5,471 nucleotides of DNA from Clostridia bacterium (GTDB lineage Bacteria > Bacillota_E > SLMV01 > PUMD01). Position numbers and translations under genes: made by a program. Position 1 is the stretch's first letter; every line of letters begins with the position of its first letter. Positions 1-4,959 of this stretch are shown here, in pieces. The notes beneath the pieces are model-generated. The model saw only the letters and a program-made list of their open reading frames with translations. It was not told where the DNA came from and ran no database searches. The DNA is taken from contig SKXF01000272.1 of assembly GCA_007128555.1 (NCBI GenBank), positions 1 through 5,471 on the forward strand. Reading direction: 5' to 3'.

Positions 1-96
1 CCCGGCACGGGCGATGGCTGCCTCTCTTTCCCGTCGCGAGAGCATGGGTAGTTTCTCCACCATTTTGATGCGATAGGGCTCTGCACGCAGTTCCAC
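1..96 (-). CDS. Beta-eliminating lyase (tryptophanase / tyrosine phenol-lyase family), N-terminal fragment
   Basis: Only the first 32 codons are present and the gene continues beyond base 1. It begins with GTG at 96-94, preceded by an ideal Shine-Dalgarno AAGGAGGT (112-105) at 8 nt spacing. The fragment holds the segment AEPYRIKMVEKL (residues 5-16), then an R-x-E-R-E-x-A-I helix ending in A-G. From memory this pattern (AEPfRIK.VE, then R..R...I..AG) is the conserved N-terminus of tryptophanase and tyrosine phenol-lyase. These are cytoplasmic PLP enzymes that split Trp or Tyr into indole or phenol plus pyruvate and ammonia. The PLP lysine and substrate-specificity residues lie outside the window, so I cannot choose between Trp, Tyr or another beta-substituted amino acid. 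It lies downstream of the ThDP enzyme on the same strand and is probably co-transcribed with it. Confidence 0.72.
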   Translation of the reverse strand, partial: MELRAEPYRIKMVEKLPMLSRREREAAIARAG

Positions 97-104
97 AGTC
101 CTGT

Positions 105-112
105 ACCTCCTT
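105..112 (-). promoter_or_regulatory. Shine-Dalgarno of the lyase gene
   Basis: The minus strand reads AAGGAGGT, a perfect anti-16S match, 8 nt before a GTG start codon. This site decides the GTG start of the lyase. Its first A is also the last base of the TGA stop of the short upstream reading frame (171-112), so termination of that frame would place ribosomes directly on this site. Confidence 0.75.
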
Positions 113-171
113 CATAAGATCCAACCTGTGATGCCGCTTGCACCATGACAGGCTACACCGAACATGATCAT
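112..171 (-). CDS. Candidate 19-codon leader peptide upstream of the lyase (speculative)
   Basis: A short minus-strand frame begins ATG ATC ATG at 171 (a second ATG lies at 165) and encodes MIMFGVACHGASGITGWIL, ending in TGA at 114-112. It fills most of the gap between the ThDP enzyme and the lyase. It holds one Trp (residue 17) two codons before the stop, and the stop overlaps the lyase ribosome binding site. In enterobacterial tryptophanase operons a short Trp-containing peptide, TnaC, sits in the equivalent position and mediates tryptophan-induced control. Here the TnaC spacing of Trp to a terminal Pro is absent and the frame's own ribosome site is weak (GAG at 177-175). It may be chance, or serve only translational coupling. 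Confidence 0.25.
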   Translation of the reverse strand: MIMFGVACHGASGITGWIL

Positions 172-180
172 CAGCTCGAA

Positions 181-1791
181 TCAGAAATCAACATCCAGCT
201 CGAGCAGGGTGGGTCCCCCCAGATCAAGGGATTCAGCAACGGCAGACGGCACTTCGGATAGGTCCCTCAGCTTCCGAGCGCTGATTCCAAAGGATTCAGC
301 AAACTTCACGAAGTCGGGGTTGCGCAAGTCTGTGGCGATCACCCGTTCGTCACCATACCGCATCCTCTGAAACCGCCGGACCATGCCGTATGAGTTGTTA
401 TTCAGAACAAGCACCACGATGCTGAGTCCATACATCGCAGCCGTGGCCAGCTCCTGCGCAGTGAAGAGAAAACCACCGTCGCCGCAAACCGACACCACCG
501 GACGATCGGGCATGGCAAAGCGGGCACCGATCGCTGCTGGCAGGGACCACCCCAGGGTGCCAAAGCCCCTTGGGAACAGGAAGGTCCGCGGCAAGGCACA
601 GGGATATGCCGTCGTGGCGCGATAGCCGAGTATGGTCATGTCACAGGCCAGGAGGCCATGGGGCGGCAAAACACTCCGAAGAGCACCGATCATATCGCGA
701 GCCGCCTCACCTCCCAGCCCTTCTTCTGCGTCAAGGCGGGACTTCATCTGCGAAATCTCCTCGCAGTAATGGGATCTTGTGATGCCCCCCGCATCGCCCA
801 GTTGCACTCGAAGCCTTGGAAGGAGCCTGTGAACGAAGTCGGCAGCATCACTTCTGATCATGAGCTGAGGCTCATACAAGCTATCATGGGCGAAATCGTC
901 CACATCAACTCGTATCGTATCCTCTGGAAACTCCAGCTGGCCGTCCCCTGTTTCCTGGGCTGCCAGTTGACTTCCCAGGATGAGGACCGCATCAGCGGTG
1001 GCAATGAAGGCTGCCATCATCTCGGATCGCAGGTTGCTGCCCAGGCTCAGGGGGTGATCCTCGGGGACAATCCCTTTGCCGGCGCCCGTCATGACAACAG
1101 CCGACTGCAGGCTCTCAGCCAATTCAACGATCTGTTCCGTCCCTGATGCTCCACCGCCGATCCACAGCATAGGGCGCCTGGCGCCTGCGAGCATCGTCGC
1201 TGCCCTTTCAATGTCATCATCCGAGGCCGCGTAGGGTTCAGACCACGACCTGCCACCAAAGGTCATGTCTGCCGCCGTGGTGAGGACATCTGCGGGAATC
1301 TCGATATGAACAGGACGGGGACGCTGTGTCCGCATGTGGTCCAGGGCATCATGTATTGCCCGGGGGACCTCTGCAGGATCCATGATCCGCCGGTTCCACG
1401 CTGTGATGCCTGCTGTATGACCCAGTTGATCCAGGAGCTGATGGTGTGCGCCGATGTCTCGGTCGATGTCATCTGCCTGGCTCTGGGTGGAGATTACCAG
1501 GAGCGGGGAAGAGTCGGAAAAGGCCTGGCCCAGTGGCGTAGCGTTGTTGGTCAGCCCGGGCCCTCCAATTGTCAGGGACACTCCCACCTTGCCGCTAGCC
1601 CTTGCGAACCCATCTGCCATGAAACCAGCGCCGCTTTCGTGCCGGGTCACGATGTGCTGAATCTGCTCACGGTACTCGAAAAGGCCATCGTAAATCTCAA
1701 GGTTCTGAGCGCCCGGAATGCCAAAGACCGTATCGATTCCCTCTTCAATGAGAGCCCTCACGACAGCCCTTCCAGCCGTCATGGTCACCAT
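181..1791 (-). CDS. Thiamine-diphosphate-dependent 2-oxo acid decarboxylase / acetolactate synthase-like enzyme
   Basis: This is a 536-residue protein of usual length for the AHAS / pyruvate-oxidase / benzoylformate-decarboxylase superfamily. The N-terminal PYR domain (about 4-170) carries FGIPG (23-27) and the catalytic Glu52 in RHESGAGFMADGFAR, which activates the ThDP ring. A middle Rossmann-like domain (about 190-330) is followed by the C-terminal PP domain with the ThDP/Mg motif G437-D438-G439 and N464-N465, plus a GTLGWSLPAAIGA segment at 411-423. The RHExGAGFMADGfAR and GTLGxxLPAAIGA patterns recall the AruI (5-guanidino-2-oxopentanoate decarboxylase) subgroup more than true biosynthetic acetolactate synthase, so decarboxylation of an amino-acid-derived 2-oxo acid is my preferred reading. 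Substrate is not determinable here. The start is ATG 1791, with AAAAGGAGG at 1809-1801 and 9 nt spacing. It is the first gene of the probable operon with the lyase and is divergent from the GntR gene. Confidence 0.9.
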   Translation of the reverse strand: MVTMTAGRAVVRALIEEGIDTVFGIPGAQNLEIYDGLFEYREQIQHIVTRHESGAGFMADGFARASGKVGVSLTIGGPGLTNNATPLGQAFSDSSPLLVISTQSQADDIDRDIGAHHQLLDQLGHTAGITAWNRRIMDPAEVPRAIHDALDHMRTQRPRPVHIEIPADVLTTAADMTFGGRSWSEPYAASDDDIERAATMLAGARRPMLWIGGGASGTEQIVELAESLQSAVVMTGAGKGIVPEDHPLSLGSNLRSEMMAAFIATADAVLILGSQLAAQETGDGQLEFPEDTIRVDVDDFAHDSLYEPQLMIRSDAADFVHRLLPRLRVQLGDAGGITRSHYCEEISQMKSRLDAEEGLGGEAARDMIGALRSVLPPHGLLACDMTILGYRATTAYPCALPRTFLFPRGFGTLGWSLPAAIGARFAMPDRPVVSVCGDGGFLFTAQELATAAMYGLSIVVLVLNNNSYGMVRRFQRMRYGDERVIATDLRNPDFVKFAESFGISARKLRDLSEVPSAVAESLDLGGPTLLELDVDF

Positions 1792-1800
1792 GGTCCATTG

Positions 1801-1809
1801 CCTCCTTTT
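1801..1809 (-). promoter_or_regulatory. Shine-Dalgarno of the ThDP enzyme gene
   Basis: The minus strand reads AAAAGGAGG, 9 nt before ATG 1791. It lies 9 nt downstream (in the mRNA) of the 3' arm of an 8-bp inverted repeat, so that structure could affect access to it. Confidence 0.7.
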
Positions 1810-1818
1810 CTTACTCGA

Positions 1819-1873
1819 CGGTTGACAGGATTAAAGGGGGTTGTGGCGTCGGGTGCAAACGCAAGGTCAACCG
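1819..1873. repeat. 8-bp perfect inverted repeat in the leader of the ThDP-lyase operon
   Basis: CGGTTGAC at 1819-1826 is exactly complementary to GTCAACCG at 1866-1873, with 39 bases between. In the minus-strand transcript this could form a stem closing just upstream of the ribosome binding site (1809-1801). As DNA, the arms could be paired half-sites for a regulator. There is no T-run after it, so it is not an obvious terminator. An 8-bp match over this distance can occur by chance. Confidence 0.35.
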
Positions 1874-1961
1874 CCTCGGCTGTCGTCAGACCCTCACAGA
1901 GCCGCTTCGAACGTCGCCGATGATTAACACGACAATGGATGATCTGACCGCCCAGGAAAGG

Positions 1962-1980
1962 ATGTGTTTCCTCCACACAT
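1962..1980. repeat. 6-bp perfect inverted repeat between the divergent genes
   Basis: ATGTGT (1962-1967) and ACACAT (1975-1980) form a perfect inverted repeat around a 7-bp spacer, giving a 19-bp dyad typical in size for a dimeric HTH regulator. It lies directly upstream of the putative GntR-gene promoter, where a divergent regulator would bind. Which protein binds, if any, is inference. Confidence 0.35.
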
Positions 1981-1985
1981 TTGAA

Positions 1986-2022
1986 TGTATACGTTTACTG
2001 TGTACGCCTATTGTATATATAC
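1986..2022 (+). promoter_or_regulatory. Candidate operator: three GTRTA motifs spaced 13 bp apart
   Basis: Motifs start at 1987 (GTATACG), 2000 (GTGTACG) and 2013 (GTATATA), exactly 13 bp apart and each preceded by T. The first two agree at 9 of 13 positions, and the third is weaker. GTATAC and GTATATATAC are themselves perfect palindromes. Regulators with GntR-type winged helices and FCD domains bind short GT..AC motifs, and E. coli NanR of this family binds tandem GGTATA repeats. The cluster overlaps the putative promoter of the adjacent FCD-type GntR gene, so autoregulation and control of the divergent operon are plausible. No binding data are available from sequence alone. Confidence 0.5.
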
Positions 2023-2023
2023 T
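1994..2023 (+). promoter_or_regulatory. Putative sigma-70-type promoter of the GntR gene
   Basis: TTTACT (1994-1999, 4 of 6 to TTGACA) and TATACT (2018-2023, 5 of 6 to TATAAT) are separated by 18 bp. Transcription would start near 2030. That excludes the upstream ATG at 1985 as translation start and favours GTG 2066. The candidate 13-bp repeats lie across it. Confidence 0.45.
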
Positions 2024-2065
2024 TCATATGAGAGGATAGTTCCTTCCCCAGACACGGAATGCGAG

Positions 2066-2752
2066 GTGATCCCATCGGTGACTTCCCTGAGAGCGCGTGT
2101 TTTTGAGGCGCTGCGTCGCGCAATCATCCAGGGGATTCTACCCCCGGACAGCACCATCGTGGAACAACAGGTAGCAGATGAGCTCGAAGTCAGCCGCACC
2201 CCTGTGCGAGAAGCGCTTCAGAAGCTGGAGGGGCTTGGACTGGTTCAGCGGTCCGATGGGCGCAGGCGGTATGTCGTCAGGGGCTTCACCGCAAAGGACG
2301 TCGATGACATTGCCTCTGTTCGCATACTCCTGGAAGAATCTGCGATTCTAGAATCTACTCCTCTGTTAGGACCAGGGGACTTCGTCCATCTGAATCGGCT
2401 CCTGGAGGAAATGGAGCAGTCCGTAATGGACCCCGGAAGCAGGGGCCTACACAGCCGAGCGCACAGGCAGTTTCACCTCTACATGGCCGAACGGTCGGAC
2501 AACCTCTACCTCCAGAAACTTGTCACATCGGTCCTCGATTATGCCACCATGGTCTGGGAGGCGTATCAACCCAGCAGGGGCCACCTGGTTCTTGCCCAAA
2601 AGAGCCACAGGGGAATCGTTGAAGCCCTCCAAAACGGTGAGTGCCGGGAAGCACAACAGATCCTGAGACAGCACATCGAACGGTCCTTGAATCGAACGAA
2701 GCAGATCATACAGAAGCAGGAAACACGCCGAAGTGTCAGGGATCTCTTCTGA
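2066..2752 (+). CDS. GntR-family transcriptional regulator, FadR/FCD subfamily
   Basis: This is a 228-residue protein from GTG 2066. The N-terminal winged helix (about 7-71) includes the FCD-type recognition pattern VADELEVSRTPVREAL, with LQKLEGLGLV following and RRYVV in the wing. The C-terminal all-helical FCD ligand domain (about 78-215) shows DDIASVRILLE, then His137 (RQFH), His181 (SHRG) and His203 (QHI). These are the spaced histidines that hold a metal in many FCD domains and contact carboxylate ligands. The frame is open up to ATG 1985 (255 aa), but that ATG has no ribosome site, lies in the putative promoter and would add an unconserved-looking Tyr-rich tail. GTG 2066 has only a weak GGAA (2057-2060). 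Being divergent from the ThDP-lyase operon, it probably controls that operon in response to an amino or oxo acid. Confidence 0.88.
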   Translation: MIPSVTSLRARVFEALRRAIIQGILPPDSTIVEQQVADELEVSRTPVREALQKLEGLGLVQRSDGRRRYVVRGFTAKDVDDIASVRILLEESAILESTPLLGPGDFVHLNRLLEEMEQSVMDPGSRGLHSRAHRQFHLYMAERSDNLYLQKLVTSVLDYATMVWEAYQPSRGHLVLAQKSHRGIVEALQNGECREAQQILRQHIERSLNRTKQIIQKQETRRSVRDLF

Positions 2753-2755
2753 CAT

Positions 2756-2765
2756 TGTAATTACA
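2756..2765. repeat. Perfect 10-bp palindrome just after the GntR gene
   Basis: TGTAATTACA is self-complementary and begins 3 bp after the GntR stop codon. Its TGT...ACA ends resemble a compact operator for a GntR-type or other dimeric regulator of the downstream operon. It is too short and AT-rich to terminate transcription, and no T-run follows. Confidence 0.3.
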
Positions 2766-2907
2766 CCACAACCCCTGTAACCCTGGGACGATTACCAACG
2801 TAGGAGGCAGCCGTCGCCACATGCTCGTCGGATCACTGTCGGCACCGTAAAACGAGACTGCGGAAGCGCCATCACCCACGACCCCATCGAACACTTCCTG
2901 CATTCCA

Positions 2908-2916
2908 TGGTAATAT
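2908..2916 (+). promoter_or_regulatory. Possible extended -10 promoter for the lipoprotein-dehydrogenase-regulator operon
   Basis: TGGTAATAT (2908-2916) matches the TGn extended -10 form, with hexamer TAATAT. No convincing -35 is seen at the proper distance, which extended -10 promoters often lack. Transcription would begin near 2923, about 54 nt before the lipoprotein start. The rest of the 224-nt gap from 2753 contains only the palindrome at 2756 and no gene I can support. Confidence 0.35.
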
Positions 2917-2962
2917 GGAGGTCAGCGGAAGAAAAAACTCCGCCGTAAGATGCAGCTGGGGT

Positions 2963-2970
2963 GGAGGGAG
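2963..2970 (+). promoter_or_regulatory. Shine-Dalgarno deciding the lipoprotein start
   Basis: GGAGGGAG lies 6 nt (9 nt from the GGAGG core) before ATG 2977. The upstream in-frame ATG at 2950 has no such site. The 2977 start also puts a normal basic N-terminus directly in front of the signal-peptide hydrophobic core. Confidence 0.65.
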
Positions 2971-2976
2971 TGGACA

Positions 2977-3834
2977 ATGGGGCCAAAGTGGACAGCAGCA
3001 GCAATGATCCTGATGATTTCCGTCGCCCTGGCCGGATGTACTGCAGGTGCGGACGTGGTCAGGGCTTTCCAGGTGGTGACCAGGGCGTTTCAGACAACGG
3101 AAGTCGTCGAAGAGAGCCACCGAGTGCAGCCTGGTTCATCGATTGAGATTCGCAATCTTAACGGAGACATTGTCGTGAAATCGGGTGGGGACAGGGAAGT
3201 GCACGTTCGAGCAACCAAGAGGGCTTTCGGCTCTCAGGATGAGATCGATCGCACAGAGGTCGTCGTGACGACCGGGGCGATCACGACCATTGAGACCGAA
3301 CCTCGAGGGGAACGTTCCCGGGTTGCGGTTGACTACGAGGTCACGATTCCGCCAGGTGTCGCACTGAAACATGTGCAGACCTCCAACGGATTGATACGAG
3401 TGGAGGATGTTGCAGGCGATGTCGTCGCCACCACGTCCAATGGAAGCATCCATCTCGAGGGAATCGATGGCTACGTCCGAGCGACTACCAGCAACGGCAG
3501 CATCCATATTGTCAATTGCACCGGCATCCGGTCCAGTGTACAAACCTCCAACGGCAGCATCCATGTGGAAGTAGCGGATATCGAGGGAAGCCTCGAGATT
3601 CGAACCGGGAACGGATCCATAACGGCATACCTGTCACACTGGCTCGAGGCAGAAGTGGAGATGACCGTCTCAAACGGGAGGATTGTCACCGACCACAACG
3701 GATTGATTCTCGGCCAATCATCCCAGAGACATGTCAGAGGACATATCGGTGACCAGGCCAGGCACAAGATTCTTATCCGCACCTCCAACGGGACAGTCAC
3801 TGTGCGGGACATCCAAGACGAGACGGGGAGTTGA
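2977..3834 (+). CDS. DUF4097-like beta-helix lipoprotein
   Basis: This is a 285-residue protein starting at ATG 2977. It has a short lipoprotein signal peptide: Lys4, a hydrophobic core to about 17, and lipobox L18-A19-G20-C21, so it is predicted to be anchored to a membrane by lipidated Cys21. After a linker, the body is built of repeated turns carrying S-N-G or N-G: N62-G63, then T-S-N-G at 135, 153, 171 and 190, T-G-N-G at 210, V-S-N-G at 231 and T-S-N-G at 269. Spacings of 18-21 residues fit rungs of a right-handed beta-helix. This pattern is typical of DUF4097 proteins, a family that I recall includes LiaG of the Bacillus lia envelope-stress locus. Molecular function is unknown. The stop is 4 nt from the dehydrogenase start, so the two are surely co-transcribed. 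Confidence 0.8.
   Translation: MGPKWTAAAMILMISVALAGCTAGADVVRAFQVVTRAFQTTEVVEESHRVQPGSSIEIRNLNGDIVVKSGGDREVHVRATKRAFGSQDEIDRTEVVVTTGAITTIETEPRGERSRVAVDYEVTIPPGVALKHVQTSNGLIRVEDVAGDVVATTSNGSIHLEGIDGYVRATTSNGSIHIVNCTGIRSSVQTSNGSIHVEVADIEGSLEIRTGNGSITAYLSHWLEAEVEMTVSNGRIVTDHNGLILGQSSQRHVRGHIGDQARHKILIRTSNGTVTVRDIQDETGS
3379..3792 (+). repeat. Degenerate tandem coding repeats (T-S-N-G rungs)
   Basis: Copies related to ACCTCCAACGGCAGCATCCA begin at 3379, 3433, 3487, 3544, 3604, 3667 and 3781, giving spacings of 54, 54, 57, 60, 63 and 114 bases. The copies at 3433, 3487 and 3544 are the most alike, each encoding S-N-G-S-I-H, which suggests recent duplication or strong constraint. All are in frame inside the lipoprotein gene. 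Confidence 0.8.
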
Positions 3835-3838
3835 TAAC

Positions 3839-4930
3839 ATGGTTCGAGCTGCAGTGATGCCGGGACCACACCGATCGATCGAAATCCGCGAATACGAGGA
3901 TCCCACCATGGAGAGAGGAAGCGTCGTACTCCGTACCATCGCAAGCGAAGTATGTGGAACAGATGTGCACCTGTGGCACGGGCAGTTGGCCGGGGTCCCC
4001 TACCCCATCATACCTGGCCACGTAAGCGTGGGAGCCATCGCCCGCATCGAGGGTGAGGTCCATGATGTGGAGGGTGCACGTCTCGAGGAAGGGGATGTCG
4101 TGACCTTTCTTGATGTCCACGAGACGTGTGGCAGCTGCTGGTACTGTAACGTCGCAGGCACGACCACTCGCTGTCCGGAGCGCAAGGTCTACGGGATCAC
4201 CTATGGCGCCGAGGAAGGTCTCCTCGGGGGCTGGTCCGAGTACATCTACCTTAAACCGGGAGTGCATATCATCAAGCTACCGGGTAGTCTACCCGCGAGG
4301 ACTTTCATCTCCGGCGGCTGCGGCCTCCCCACGGCTTTCCATGCAGTGCAGCAGGGCGCCATCCAGATGGGTGACACCGTCGCCATTCTGGGCAGCGGTC
4401 CTGTGGGCTTGAACGCAGTGATCCTGGCGCAGCTTCGAGGCGCCACCCAGATCATCCTCCTCGGTGGACCCGCTCACAGGTTGACTACGGGACAGAGCCT
4501 TGGAGCCGATCATGTCCTCGACATTGGCGCCATGCCCTTTGACCAGCGACTCAAAGCCGTGCAGGACCTCACCGGGGGCAGGGGAGCCGACGTGACCCTC
4601 GAGGCAGCGGGAGAGCCGGCGGCGGTTTCCCAGGCCATGGCCCTGACCCGCGACGCCGGGACCGTCGTAATAGCCGGACAGTATACCGATGCTGGCGAGG
4701 TGTCGATCAACCCTCATACGCTGCTCAACAAGAAGCACCTGAACCTTCGGGGATGCTGGGGTACGGACTTCAGCCACCTGTACCGTGCCATCAGGGTCAT
4801 GGCCAAACACCAGGGCCGTTTCCCCTGGACTGAGATGATCAGTAGAGAATACAGCCTGGAGGAGGCTGAGGACGCACTGCGCGACGTGCAGTCCCTATCG
4901 GTAACCAAGGCACTCATTATTCCTAATTAG
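3839..4930 (+). CDS. Zinc-dependent medium-chain alcohol dehydrogenase family protein
   Basis: This is a 363-residue protein of normal length for the medium-chain dehydrogenase/reductase family. The GroES-like catalytic domain (about 1-155) has probable catalytic zinc ligands Cys39 (EVCGTD), His61 (PGHVSVG) and Cys161. A structural-zinc lobe has Cys97, Cys100, Cys103 and Cys112. The Rossmann domain (about 160-300) carries G185-S-G-P-V-G190 for NAD(P). The usual GHE is GHV here. The end of strand 2 reads LLGGPAHR (207-214), lacking the acidic residue common in NAD-specific members. It would oxidise an alcohol or polyol, or reduce the matching carbonyl, in the cytoplasm. Substrate is unknown. 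The ATG at 3839 follows GGAG (3827-3830) with 8 nt spacing. An in-frame ATG at 3731 is rejected because it lies within the lipoprotein gene and would add 36 unrelated residues. Confidence 0.9.
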   Translation: MVRAAVMPGPHRSIEIREYEDPTMERGSVVLRTIASEVCGTDVHLWHGQLAGVPYPIIPGHVSVGAIARIEGEVHDVEGARLEEGDVVTFLDVHETCGSCWYCNVAGTTTRCPERKVYGITYGAEEGLLGGWSEYIYLKPGVHIIKLPGSLPARTFISGGCGLPTAFHAVQQGAIQMGDTVAILGSGPVGLNAVILAQLRGATQIILLGGPAHRLTTGQSLGADHVLDIGAMPFDQRLKAVQDLTGGRGADVTLEAAGEPAAVSQAMALTRDAGTVVIAGQYTDAGEVSINPHTLLNKKHLNLRGCWGTDFSHLYRAIRVMAKHQGRFPWTEMISREYSLEEAEDALRDVQSLSVTKALIIPN

Positions 4931-4959
4931 GGGCACCATCAGAGGAGGAGGGAACCAGC

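Noticed and set aside
1822..1827. TTGACA on the plus strand as a -35 box
   Set aside because: No -10 hexamer is found 16-18 bp downstream, and it is better explained as one arm of the inverted repeat.
1306..1923. Plus-strand open frame of 205 codons opposite the ThDP enzyme
   Set aside because: It lies antisense to a gene with clear family motifs, its product is Cys/Pro/His-rich without recognisable domain, and it has no ribosome site. It is a shadow frame.
1785..1976. Minus-strand 63-codon frame overlapping the ThDP gene start
   Set aside because: It starts at GTG with no ribosome site, is Arg-rich without recognisable family, and spans the predicted leader. Better explained as untranslated leader.
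2821..2850. Nine-codon frame (ATG 2821 to TAA) downstream of AGGAGG at 2802-2807
   Set aside because: The ribosome site is 13 nt from the ATG, which is long; the frame is tiny and upstream of the likely promoter at 2908. Not supportable as a gene.
2925..2943. Inverted repeat GCGGA / TCCGC around an A-rich loop, considered as a terminator
   Set aside because: The A/T run is in the loop, not after the stem, on either strand, and the stem is only 5 bp. It would not act as a rho-independent terminator.
2950..2976. Upstream in-frame ATG of the lipoprotein
   Set aside because: No ribosome site precedes it, and ATG 2977 follows GGAGGGAG and yields a typical short lipoprotein signal.
3731..3838. 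Upstream in-frame ATG extension of the dehydrogenase
   Set aside because: It overlaps the end of the lipoprotein gene, has no ribosome site, and adds residues unlike the family. ATG 3839 gives a standard N-terminus.
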